A DNA stretch of 64,000 nucleotides from Pedosphaera sp. (GTDB lineage: Bacteria; Verrucomicrobiota; Verrucomicrobiia; Limisphaerales; AAA164-E04): assembly GCA_002690655.1 (NCBI GenBank), contig NZFL01000016.1, positions 43,859 to 107,858 of the forward strand. The letters are read 5' to 3'. The notes below the pieces were generated by a model, which made no database searches, was not told the origin of the DNA, and saw only the letters and a list, made by a program, of their open reading frames with translations. Shown in pieces: positions 45,071 to 53,342 of the stretch. A program made the position numbers and the translations under genes. Every line of letters begins with the position of its first letter. Position 1 is the first letter of the stretch.

Positions 45071-46822
45071 ATGCCGTCCAGTGAATCGATAGATCCCGCT
45101 TGCCCTGAAAAATCAGTTTTTGCACTACTAGCTGGTGTGCATCTCAAGCAAAATTGGCGAAGATTTGCCTCGGTATTGAAGCAATCCAAACTCCTGTCCG
45201 TCACTGTTCTCACTTTCATAGCTGGGTATTGCTGGCTTTCGTTCGCACTTTTTTACAGAGCCATGAGATTCGTTGGCTCTTTTCCCGGGTTGGGAGACCT
45301 GCTTGTTGAAAGGATGATTTTTATTTTATTCGCCTTCCTGTTTGCCCTCTTGCTGATCAGTAACATGGTGATCAGTTACTCGAACCTGTTTCGTAATAAG
45401 GAAACGAGTTTTTTGCATAGTCTGCCGATTTCGCCCAATAGTATTTTTCAATGGAAATTTCTGGAATCCACTTTGGTGGCATCATGGGCATTTTTATTTC
45501 TGATCGCCCCACTATTGGCGGCATTTGGCATAGTAGAACGCGTGGATTGGACTTTTTACCCCTTAACCGTGGTGATGATCCTGCTGTTTGTCATTCTTCC
45601 AGCCATTGCCGGTGCCTGGTCCGCTATCGGGCTGGCGCGCTTCATGGATCGGCGGTTTTTTCAATATACGACCCTCGGACTGGCAATCCTGATCCTGCTC
45701 ACACTGGCCTTCTGGCTTAAAGCTGACGTAGTGACCGACGACATGCTCGAAACGCGCGTGATGTTGGTATTGGACCGACTTTTGAAGAATACTCAATTCA
45801 GTCAATTCGCATTTTTGCCCAGTTATTGGCTGGCTTCAGGTGTAATTTCCTGGAGTGAAGGAGCGTATAGTGCCACCTTCTTCTTCATGCTAGTGCTTCT
45901 CAGCTACGGTTTATTCTGGGGACGAATCACCTCAACCATGGCGGGTATGCCATTCTATGAAGCTGCATCGGCCGTTCAAAGCAGGGGTTCATTGACGAGT
46001 TCATGGAAATGGTGGCAACGCTGGCAAGGGAAGAAAGCCAAACGTTTGAATCAGTGGGGTCCGGGTTTACTTGAACGTTTTTGTTCGATCCTTTTCTGGA
46101 TTCCAAGCGACAGTAGAGCCGTTTTGGTAAAAGATATAAGGGTCTTTTGGAGGGATACAACTCAGTGGGGGCAAAGCCTCCTTTTATTCGGCCTGCTCGC
46201 AGCTTATATCCTTAATCTTAAAAACTTTTCATCACAACTGAACAACCCATTCTGGATCCACCTAATTTCCTACATGAACCTGGGAGCTTGTTCGCTGAAT
46301 CTCGCAACGCTGACGACTCGTTTTGTATTTCCCCAGTTTTCACTGGAAGGAAAACGACTTTGGATTGTGGGGATGGCTCCTCTGGGTTTGAACAAGGTCA
46401 TTCGCATAAAATACACACTGGCGTGTCTGGTTTCCATGGCCATCACAGGTACGCTGATTTTCACCTCCTGCCGCATGTTGAAAATGCCAGCGCCTCAAAT
46501 CGCTTACTTCACATTGGTCATTGCCTTCATGACGCTGACGCTCAACGGACTGGCGATGGGACTAGGCGTCATTTACCCAAACTTCAAAGAAGACAATCCA
46601 AGTAAGATTGTCAGTGGGTTTGGGGGAACTTTCTGTCTTGTATTGAGCTTCCTTTATATTGTTGGAGGGATCTCACTACTCGCTCTGGCGTCTCCCTGGC
46701 GTGATCATCAACAAATCTGGATTATCGCGTCAGGATGGACATGCTTCACGGTCCTGTCATTGGTGTTGGGCTATCTCCCCTATCATATAGGGGTAAGACG
46801 ACTCAGGCATCTGGAAATTTAA
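45071..46822 (+). CDS. ABC-2-like transporter permease
   Basis: 583 residues with about twelve hydrophobic segments. The first cluster (about 45-180) is separated from the second by a cytoplasmic loop with AAASAVQSRGSLTSSWKWWQRW-type sequence and VLVKDIRVFWRDTTQWGQ near 360, the typical entrance to the second half of PVC-type ABC-2 permeases. FRNKETSFLHSLPISPNSIFQWKF near 115 is the coupling-helix-like stretch. It is encoded 21 bp after the ATPase. Substrate is unknown. An inner membrane location is certain from hydrophobicity. Confidence 0.85.
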   Translation: MPSSESIDPACPEKSVFALLAGVHLKQNWRRFASVLKQSKLLSVTVLTFIAGYCWLSFALFYRAMRFVGSFPGLGDLLVERMIFILFAFLFALLLISNMVISYSNLFRNKETSFLHSLPISPNSIFQWKFLESTLVASWAFLFLIAPLLAAFGIVERVDWTFYPLTVVMILLFVILPAIAGAWSAIGLARFMDRRFFQYTTLGLAILILLTLAFWLKADVVTDDMLETRVMLVLDRLLKNTQFSQFAFLPSYWLASGVISWSEGAYSATFFFMLVLLSYGLFWGRITSTMAGMPFYEAASAVQSRGSLTSSWKWWQRWQGKKAKRLNQWGPGLLERFCSILFWIPSDSRAVLVKDIRVFWRDTTQWGQSLLLFGLLAAYILNLKNFSSQLNNPFWIHLISYMNLGACSLNLATLTTRFVFPQFSLEGKRLWIVGMAPLGLNKVIRIKYTLACLVSMAITGTLIFTSCRMLKMPAPQIAYFTLVIAFMTLTLNGLAMGLGVIYPNFKEDNPSKIVSGFGGTFCLVLSFLYIVGGISLLALASPWRDHQQIWIIASGWTCFTVLSLVLGYLPYHIGVRRLRHLEI

Positions 46823-46875
46823 GTGGTCTCAGATGAGATAAAGACAGCGTAGATTACATTTTTTTTAAAAAAATT

Positions 46876-46947
46876 ATGATTCAAAAAAGGAAAAATGCCC
46901 TCGTCCGCTTTACAGATGAGCTGGTTGTCATTAGACTGTTTAAATGA
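46876..46947 (+). CDS. Possible 23-residue leader ORF overlapping the next start
   Basis: An ATG at 46876 begins 23 codons (MIQKRKNALVRF then DELVVIRLF) ending in a TGA that shares ATGA with the start of the coiled-coil gene at 46944. This could translationally couple a leader peptide to the next gene. There is no clear family, and it follows an A/T-rich tract, so chance is possible. Confidence 0.3.
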   Translation: MIQKRKNALVRFTDELVVIRLFK

Positions 46948-47693
46948 CTCCGCACGACGACAACGATTTTATAGATAGAGAATTCGAAAAATCGCAGCAA
47001 ATCCCTTCGTCGTCATCCACTGACACGCCAACTGCACAAAACCCTCAATCGATCGAAGTGAATAGAGTGCCCGCGCGAGAGCAGCTTGAAGCCAAGGTGG
47101 GAACCACCCAACAGCGATTGGCTGCGCTGAAGGAGGAACAAGATCGCCTCGAGAAGGAGCGTATTGCTCTCGAGGATTTGAGAAGACGACGCTCTGAATT
47201 CAGCATGGGCCGTGAAGAAATGATCCATAACCTCACCAAGGGAATCACGATCCTTGAAGAAGATGCATCTAATACTCAACGTCAACTTGAGAGAATGGGC
47301 GGGGCACTGGACGAATTTCGAGATCATCTCGGAAAAGTGGAAATGCTTTCGGAAGACCACTGGGATCAGGAGAACTTGAATCGTGAATTAACTCGGGCAT
47401 TAATCACAATCGAAAATGCACGAAAAGAGTGGATCAGTAATATTCCCAAATTCCCAGTTTTAGATCCTAAATCTGAAGCACAAATACAGCCAGAGAAGGC
47501 CGAAGTAATTAAAAAATCAGAAAATGTCGCAAGCAAGCGCAAATTGCCCCCATTTGCTGACATGATCGATTTTAAGGAATTTTCGTGGAAACAGTGGGCA
47601 CAATTCGGGCTAGCGCTGACCTGGCCGATTGCAGCTGTTCTGTCAGTGGGAATACTCATCCTGGTTTCCATTTGGCTACAAGGCGGGTCCTGA
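46944..47693 (+). CDS. Coiled-coil protein with C-terminal membrane anchor, unrecognised
   Basis: 249 residues. A disordered, Ser/Thr-rich N-terminus (about 1-40) leads into a long heptad-rich coiled coil at about 45-135 (REQLEAKVGTTQQRLAALKE, DRLEKERIALEDLRRRR). A helix about 155 and a final transmembrane helix at about 225-246 (LTWPIAAVLSVGILILVSIWL) follow. Type: tail-anchored inner-membrane protein facing the cytoplasm. No family recognised. It follows the ABC permease by about 120 bp and precedes another tail-anchored small protein, so the two may form a complex, perhaps with the exporter. Confidence 0.75.
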   Translation: MTPHDDNDFIDREFEKSQQIPSSSSTDTPTAQNPQSIEVNRVPAREQLEAKVGTTQQRLAALKEEQDRLEKERIALEDLRRRRSEFSMGREEMIHNLTKGITILEEDASNTQRQLERMGGALDEFRDHLGKVEMLSEDHWDQENLNRELTRALITIENARKEWISNIPKFPVLDPKSEAQIQPEKAEVIKKSENVASKRKLPPFADMIDFKEFSWKQWAQFGLALTWPIAAVLSVGILILVSIWLQGGS

Positions 47694-47733
47694 TGATTCG
47701 CTCAAGCCAGTTGATTCCTTTTGACCAAAACAT

Positions 47734-48276
47734 ATGCAACTGACAGGCAAAAACTCCCTTTTTTCAAAACTGCTTCAAGCGGGGAAAGATCCCTTTTCAT
47801 CCAGGGCCAAGGTATTGAACAATCGTGCGCGCGAGCTCAAGGCAGAAATCCGCAAGTTGGAAAAACAATTCACTCAAGAACCGAAATATCGACGCACCAC
47901 ATCTTCGCGAGGAAAATACGAGCAAAGGGGCACCGGGGATACAAGGCTGCGATCCATGTTCGAAACTATTGAGCATGTATCACTAGGCCTCAAGAATAAC
48001 GCAAGAGATCCTGAAGCTCATTACAACGCTCAAGGGGTCAAGAAACTGGATCCAATGGGATGGATCAAACGCCAATCTGAGAAAAATCCTGCCTTGGAAA
48101 ATACAGATGCAGAACAAGCCAATACAACCAAATGGGTTCAGTATATGGCGACAGGGGGAGTGCAGGGTATTGAACCCCTGCGACGGGAAAAGCGTATTGC
48201 ACGCAACCGATTCCTGTTAATGTTCACACTGTTTCTCGTGATACTTTGTGGTATTTTTGCGGTAATGAGACCCTGA
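47734..48276 (+). CDS. Basic protein with C-terminal membrane anchor, unrecognised
   Basis: 180 residues. The N-terminal part is basic and helical (FSSRAKVLNNRARELKAEIRKLEK), with an Arg-rich middle (RRTTSSRGKYEQRGTGDTRL). A segment from about 68 (FETIEHVSLGLKNNARDPEAHYN) may be structured; one transmembrane helix lies at about 160-178 (FLLMFTLFLVILCGIFAVM). Like its neighbour it is a tail-anchored cytoplasm-facing protein with no recognised family. It ends 1 bp before the ogt start, so it is in an operon with the methyltransferase. The association with DNA repair may be accidental. Confidence 0.7.
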   Translation: MQLTGKNSLFSKLLQAGKDPFSSRAKVLNNRARELKAEIRKLEKQFTQEPKYRRTTSSRGKYEQRGTGDTRLRSMFETIEHVSLGLKNNARDPEAHYNAQGVKKLDPMGWIKRQSEKNPALENTDAEQANTTKWVQYMATGGVQGIEPLRREKRIARNRFLLMFTLFLVILCGIFAVMRP

Positions 48277-48277
48277 A

Positions 48278-48784
48278 ATGTACCAAGAGCTCCAGGTAAG
48301 TTACTTAAAAATCAAGGGGGAAATCTGGAAGGCCTGTTTCTCTGCTGCAGGACTGGTGCGTTTGTGGTTTCCGGAGCAGTTTCCAAAAGAAAAACTTTCT
48401 CAAGCGGAATCAACTCCTGAAACAGCAAGACAATCGCAAGAACAGATAACTCTCCAGTGGCTTCAAGCATATCTGGGAGGCGAATCTATGGGTGCAGTTC
48501 CGGTACCCTGTCTCGATCTCAGGGATGGAACGGTGTTCCAGCAAAACGTGTGGAGAGCCATAAGGGGAATCCCTTTGGGAGAGACGCAATCCTACAGCCA
48601 AATCGCCAATTCCATCGAAAATACCAGAGCAGTCCGTGCCATTGGTAGTGCATGTGGAGCAAACCCGATCCCAGTCTTTGTTCCCTGTCACCGAGTCTTG
48701 GCTGCGAATCACAAGCTTGGAGGGTTTTCAGGAGGTATCTCCTGGAAGAGACGACTCCTCAAACTTGAGGGCATTGCATTCTAA
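48278..48784 (+). CDS. ogt: Methylated-DNA-[protein]-cysteine S-methyltransferase
   Basis: 168 residues, typical of Ogt. The C-terminal DNA-binding/active-site domain is intact: VFQQNVWRAIRGIPLGETQSYSQIA near 85-105, AVRAIGSACGANPIPVFVPCHRVLA with the acceptor Cys in PCHRV near 140, and LGGFSGGISWKRRLLKLEG at the end. The protein removes alkyl groups from O6-alkylguanine by irreversible self-alkylation. The N-terminal ribonuclease-like part is short and divergent (LVRLWFPEQFPK). It starts 1 bp after the preceding anchored protein. Confidence 0.94.
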   Translation: MYQELQVSYLKIKGEIWKACFSAAGLVRLWFPEQFPKEKLSQAESTPETARQSQEQITLQWLQAYLGGESMGAVPVPCLDLRDGTVFQQNVWRAIRGIPLGETQSYSQIANSIENTRAVRAIGSACGANPIPVFVPCHRVLAANHKLGGFSGGISWKRRLLKLEGIAF

Positions 48785-48917
48785 GTTGTCCTTCGTGCCC
48801 GATTTATTGTCAAAAGCTCCCTTAAGCGGGGATGGATTACCTTCTTGATGGACATTGACAACAGAGCAAGGAACTGAAAAAAGAAGCTAGCGGAAATCCG
48901 ATATCAAAGATATCGAT

Positions 48918-49610
48918 TCATGCCCCCAAGCCCACCACAGCTTGTCCCGGCACTGCGTTCGCAACCACCCGAGGAAATTCAATCACAGGACCGCTCGTCT
49001 CGTTAGTTAATCGAGCGAGCGTCTTTTCAAGGCGCTTTCGTATTCTAAACATGCGAACTTTCATGGCTGAAGTATTCCAGCCCGTTTTTTCACGTGCTTG
49101 ATTGTAAGTGTATCCACGGAGACATACCAAATCTACCAGAAGCCGATCTTTTACATTGAGCGTCTCGAGCAATTTGTCAACTAGCTCACGTGCGGCCCAA
49201 CTTTGAGAGGGCTCTAACTCCTCGTCACTTGTTGATAGAGATTCAATAACCATCGCCTCTTCCTCCCCCAGATCTGCAAGACGCAATTCCTGATTCGCTT
49301 TTGCTTTGTGGTATGCGTTGGTGCACATATTGACAGCGATGCGACTCACCCAATGCTTCAATGGAACTTTACCGGAGTACTGTTCAAGCTTGCGAAAGAT
49401 GCGTATGAAAATGTCTTGCGACAGATCATCCACACAGCCTCGTCGAGGAAGTCTGGCTCGAACGATTGACATCACTTGTGGATAAAGGAAATCCATCAAA
49501 TGTTTGGCAGACTCTTCATCGCCTTCGATGGTGAGCTGAATCCACTCGGTCACTTCGGGAGGATTTATTAATTTCGGCTTGCTCTTCATATCGGTTGTGG
49601 ATGAGATCAT
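48918..49610 (-). CDS. ECF-like RNA polymerase sigma factor coupled to a kinase
   Basis: 230 residues. Region 2 runs about 35-105: MDFLYPQVMSIVRARLPRRG, CVDDLSQDIFIRIFRKLEQY and LKHWVSRIAVNMCTNAYHKAK. Region 4 (about 145-205) has LNVKDRLLVDLVCLRGYTYNQAREKTGW and ALKV/AMKVRMFRIRKRLEKTL-type recognition helices. The C-terminal 20 residues (EFPRVVANAVPGQAVVG) are hydrophobic. No anti-sigma gene is nearby; instead the ATG overlaps the stop of the upstream Ser/Thr kinase by 4 bp (ATGA). This implies control by phosphorylation, as in known STK-linked ECF groups. Its regulon is not evident from promoters here. Confidence 0.88.
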   Translation of the reverse strand: MISSTTDMKSKPKLINPPEVTEWIQLTIEGDEESAKHLMDFLYPQVMSIVRARLPRRGCVDDLSQDIFIRIFRKLEQYSGKVPLKHWVSRIAVNMCTNAYHKAKANQELRLADLGEEEAMVIESLSTSDEELEPSQSWAARELVDKLLETLNVKDRLLVDLVCLRGYTYNQAREKTGWNTSAMKVRMFRIRKRLEKTLARLTNETSGPVIEFPRVVANAVPGQAVVGLGA

Positions 49611-52600
49611 AGAGGGTTATTTTCTTTAAGTATTGCGGCCAATCCTTGGTCAATTTGCTCCAGACCCGGCACTCGAAGCAGCCAAGTTTTGTCAATGCCA
49701 AGAATCAGCAATTTCTGATTGTCTTTTGAAAAAATCAGTCGGTCTGCACCGACAACGTCAGGCGTAAAAGTCAGCATTTCACGACCAGTTTCCAGATGCC
49801 AAATACGAATAGTGCCATCAGGACTGCTGGTACAAATAGATTTGTGATCATGCGCAAATGCAGCAGCGTGAATCCCTTGTTTGTGTCCGGTTAAAACATG
49901 TTGCACAGCTCCTGTTGTCGTGTTCCATACCAAACCTCGCTTGTCCCAACCGGTGGCTATTGCAAGCTTCGAATCAGGCGAAAACACAATTCGATGATAT
50001 CCATGATCCATACCATTTAGCACAGAGACGGCCTTCTCTGCATCGAAATCCCATACCACTATTCCAGCCTCTTCGTTCTCGCGTTCCATCGCAAGAAGCC
50101 GACCATCAGACGAAGCCCCTTTGAAGGCAATAAAGTCTTCGGGGATTTTATTTGGTTCGTTGCGATCGTACCTCACATTCCAAACGGCAAACCCATCGTT
50201 CGTCCGGTAAAGTAATCGGTCATTGGAAACAAAAGTGTGAGAGACCTTATGATGACCAAATCTCCGCTCGCTCTTTATGACATCCAGTGATGCCTCAAAT
50301 CTACTTTCGGTTAAATTATGAATCTCAAGCGATTGGTCTTTCACCCTGTGAACCAGGTGCGTTCCGTCCGGAGAAATACGCCATCCACGCCTTTTGAAAT
50401 CAGATGGAAAGAAATAATCCACGTCGCCTCGTTCAAACTCAGCCCATAATGCTGAAGGGAAAACGCCTGCAAATTCCTTGCGAGAATTTAATTCTTCGGT
50501 GTCACGGGCAGATTTCCTGAAGGCAATAGATTCCAGATCTGGTTTTGGCTTCATTGACCGCAGATCCCACAAGTAAACTCGCCCATCTTTGCCGGCTGAG
50601 GCCAGAGTCTGAGAGTTGGGAGCGAAAGCGACACAGAAGATTTCATCGAGATGGCCTTTGAATGAGCCGCGTTTTGCTCCGGTTGAAGGTTCCCAAACGT
50701 GGAGCAGGTAGTCCCAGCCACCCGCAACCAACCATTGTGTATCAGGGGAAAACTCGGCAGCAATGAGCAAACCGGGCTGCGAATTTTCAAGCTGAATTTC
50801 TCGCTCCTCGAAAGGCTGAAATAGTCGTAACTGAACTTCGTCCACACTTCGATTCCAGATTTCAGGCATCCACGCTACATATTGTAAACCACCAGCAATG
50901 GACATAAGGCCTGTATCCCTTGAAGAGGAATGAGGCCAATCCATCATTTTGCGACCTGATTGAACATCATGGATAGAAATCAATTCCTTGTTGCGCTCTT
51001 GAATCGCAATCATTTCACGATCAGCTGTAAAAGCGTAGTTACGGATTTCTTTTCCGGACAATGGGAATGTAGAAAACCCAGCGCCTGTTTCTCTTTGTTG
51101 ATTGACATTAAAAAGCTTGAAATCCCCGTTGTGGTAAGCGGCAAATTGTCCTTCTTTGTCCTGTTCTATCAAAGGAAAGCTCGCACCTTTGAAACATGCA
51201 ACCTGCGACCAATCGGATGTGTCCCTGACACTCAGTCGGGAAATGCGCTGGCCTCCCAAATAAAGAAAGCGATCGTCTTTGGAAAATTGCATCCTTAGCC
51301 CGAAGATCCAGCGCTGCTGTATGTCGGCTTCGAACATAGCAACGCGCATCCGCGTTCTAACACTCCAAACACAAACATTTCCATCCGTACTGATCGCTGC
51401 AAGAAGTGTCCCATCGTTGGAAAATGCAAGCGCGCCGGTTGGCCTTTCAAGATCATCAAAAACAAAAAGTTCATCGCCTTTGGAACGATCCCAAAGGTAT
51501 TGCCATTCAAATCCTCTCAGCGGCTCTTGACTCTGGTTTGAAACTGCATATTTCAATAGGAGCTCGCGCGTTTTGGCAATGTTGCCATCTCTGAGAAAGT
51601 GCTGCGCCTGATACATGTCTGATGCGTAGAGATTTTGGCGCAAGGCACGTGAACTCCTTAACACCAAGTTGCGCTGTTCATTGGCATCTTTCTCTCTTAA
51701 TTCGGCAAGTTCCTGAGCTGACTGTGATTTTTTGGCAAGTGCATCGGCATTTCTTTGAGCAATAGTTGCTTTGATTGCCAGCCCTGTGCTGACGACAGAT
51801 CCTACGGTAAGGAGGATTAGAATGATGGCTGCGGTAATGAGCGCTGCTTGATTTCTGCGAGCAAATTTGCGAAATCGATACAACGAGCTCGGAGCCGCCG
51901 CCTTGACAGGTTCCAAATTCAAATACCGCTGAACATCCAAGGCCAGTTCGGTCGCAGTCTCGTATCGTCGTTTTCTGTTTTTTTCAAGAGCCTTCATGAC
52001 AATCCAATCCAGCTCCCCTCGCATGATACGGTTCAAACGCGCTGGCTCGGTGTTTCTACGCGTTGCCGTTGTGGTCAAATCCGCAGGGTTCATCGAACTC
52101 AACTGCGTAGAAGGATAGATGGGTTCCTCTTCACGGATTCGCCGCCGCATTTCGTCATAATCCGCTTTGGTCAATTCCTTTGCATCAAGAGGCGTGCGGC
52201 CGGTCAGCAGCTCATATAATAAAACTCCAAGTGAGTAGATATCCGTGCGCGTGTCCACGTCTAATCCGCTCATTTGCGCCTGTTCAGGGCTCATGTATGC
52301 CGGCGTCCCGATGAATTGGTGAAACTGTGTGAAAAGTGTCTTGTCTGTCAGGCGTTGCTGAGTGGCCTTGGCAATACCGAAATCAATGATTTTAGGCACT
52401 GACTTATGGTCATGCATAGTGACCAGGATATTCGACGGCTTGATATCACGGTGGATAACACCCTTCTGGTGGGCGTGCTGAATTGCGCTGCAAACGTCCA
52501 TGAACAAATTTAAACGCTCCTTGGTGTCCAGGTTTTGTTGGTCACAGAATTCGGTTATCCGCACACCACGCACCAATTCCATAACGAAAAAAGGCCTCCC

Positions 52601-53062
52601 GTTGTCTGTAGCACCTGCATCCAACACTTTGGAAATGTTGGGGTGGTCCATCATTGCCAGGGCCTGACGCTCTGCTTCGAATCGAGCGATCACCTGTTTG
52701 GTATCCATACCAAGCTTGATGATCTTCAGCGCAACTCGTCGCACGACGGGCGTTTGCTGCTCAGCCATGTAGACTACACCGCAACCGCCTTCCCCTATGT
52801 TTTGCAGTAGTTTGTAGCGACCGATGATGGATCCTTCACCTTCACGTGGGGCCGTTTCCGGAGAGAATTTTGTTTGCTCATTTGGGTCTACCGGGATGAA
52901 ACCATCATTTTCACTGTGAGCAGACAAGAGCTTGTCAATGCGGTCACGCAAGTTTTCGTCACCACCACAGGCACGATCGACAAACTGCTGTCTCTCCGCA
53001 GGGTCTGAAATACCTTCGGCTTCGACGAATATGTCTTTTTCTTTTGAAAATGGGCTACTCAT
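49607..53062 (-). CDS. Ser/Thr protein kinase with transmembrane helix and WD40 propeller
   Basis: 1151 residues. The N-terminal helical region PAERQQFVDRACGGDENLR is usual for PVC kinases. The kinase domain spans about 81-385: GRYKLLQNIGEGGCGVVYMA (Gly loop), VALKIIKLGMD (Lys), GVIHRDIKPSNILV (catalytic loop), KIIDFGIAKA (DFG), and TPAYMSPEQA (APE-like). One transmembrane helix at about 410-435 (AALITAAIILILLTVGSVV) and a coiled coil follow. About 520-1130 carries WD40 repeats, e.g. GALAFSNDGTLLAAISTDGN, SPDTQWLVAGGWDYLLHVWE, CVAFAPNSQTLASAGKDGRVYLWD. The kinase faces the cytoplasm and the propeller the periplasm by topology. It overlaps the sigma gene by 4 bp, and phosphorylation of that sigma factor is the obvious hypothesis. 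Confidence 0.95.
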   Translation of the reverse strand: MSSPFSKEKDIFVEAEGISDPAERQQFVDRACGGDENLRDRIDKLLSAHSENDGFIPVDPNEQTKFSPETAPREGEGSIIGRYKLLQNIGEGGCGVVYMAEQQTPVVRRVALKIIKLGMDTKQVIARFEAERQALAMMDHPNISKVLDAGATDNGRPFFVMELVRGVRITEFCDQQNLDTKERLNLFMDVCSAIQHAHQKGVIHRDIKPSNILVTMHDHKSVPKIIDFGIAKATQQRLTDKTLFTQFHQFIGTPAYMSPEQAQMSGLDVDTRTDIYSLGVLLYELLTGRTPLDAKELTKADYDEMRRRIREEEPIYPSTQLSSMNPADLTTTATRRNTEPARLNRIMRGELDWIVMKALEKNRKRRYETATELALDVQRYLNLEPVKAAAPSSLYRFRKFARRNQAALITAAIILILLTVGSVVSTGLAIKATIAQRNADALAKKSQSAQELAELREKDANEQRNLVLRSSRALRQNLYASDMYQAQHFLRDGNIAKTRELLLKYAVSNQSQEPLRGFEWQYLWDRSKGDELFVFDDLERPTGALAFSNDGTLLAAISTDGNVCVWSVRTRMRVAMFEADIQQRWIFGLRMQFSKDDRFLYLGGQRISRLSVRDTSDWSQVACFKGASFPLIEQDKEGQFAAYHNGDFKLFNVNQQRETGAGFSTFPLSGKEIRNYAFTADREMIAIQERNKELISIHDVQSGRKMMDWPHSSSRDTGLMSIAGGLQYVAWMPEIWNRSVDEVQLRLFQPFEEREIQLENSQPGLLIAAEFSPDTQWLVAGGWDYLLHVWEPSTGAKRGSFKGHLDEIFCVAFAPNSQTLASAGKDGRVYLWDLRSMKPKPDLESIAFRKSARDTEELNSRKEFAGVFPSALWAEFERGDVDYFFPSDFKRRGWRISPDGTHLVHRVKDQSLEIHNLTESRFEASLDVIKSERRFGHHKVSHTFVSNDRLLYRTNDGFAVWNVRYDRNEPNKIPEDFIAFKGASSDGRLLAMERENEEAGIVVWDFDAEKAVSVLNGMDHGYHRIVFSPDSKLAIATGWDKRGLVWNTTTGAVQHVLTGHKQGIHAAAFAHDHKSICTSSPDGTIRIWHLETGREMLTFTPDVVGADRLIFSKDNQKLLILGIDKTWLLRVPGLEQIDQGLAAILKENNPL

Positions 53063-53342
53063 TGCAAGCCATGATAAGTCTTCTATTTAGTAATGCGACG
53101 AAAGGTGTTCTTTTGGGCCAAATTAGTTATTTTTTTAGCCCTGATGCCCTTTCAACTGTAGCTCCTATTTTCTCGAGGGGGGATAATTCCAAATTCTCGC
53201 AAATAGGTGCAAAAAAAAGCGCGTGATTATTCAAATCCAAGCCTTTGACCTATTTAAATCTTGAACTGGATTAAAACTTCCCATTAGGTGTTGATTGTAG
53301 AGGAAGACACCTTCGCATTTCATGCATTTAAACTATTCAATT

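Noticed and set aside
46860-46880. A/T palindrome before the coiled-coil gene as a terminator of the ABC operon
   Set aside because: It is only a T-run followed by an A-run, with no GC stem.
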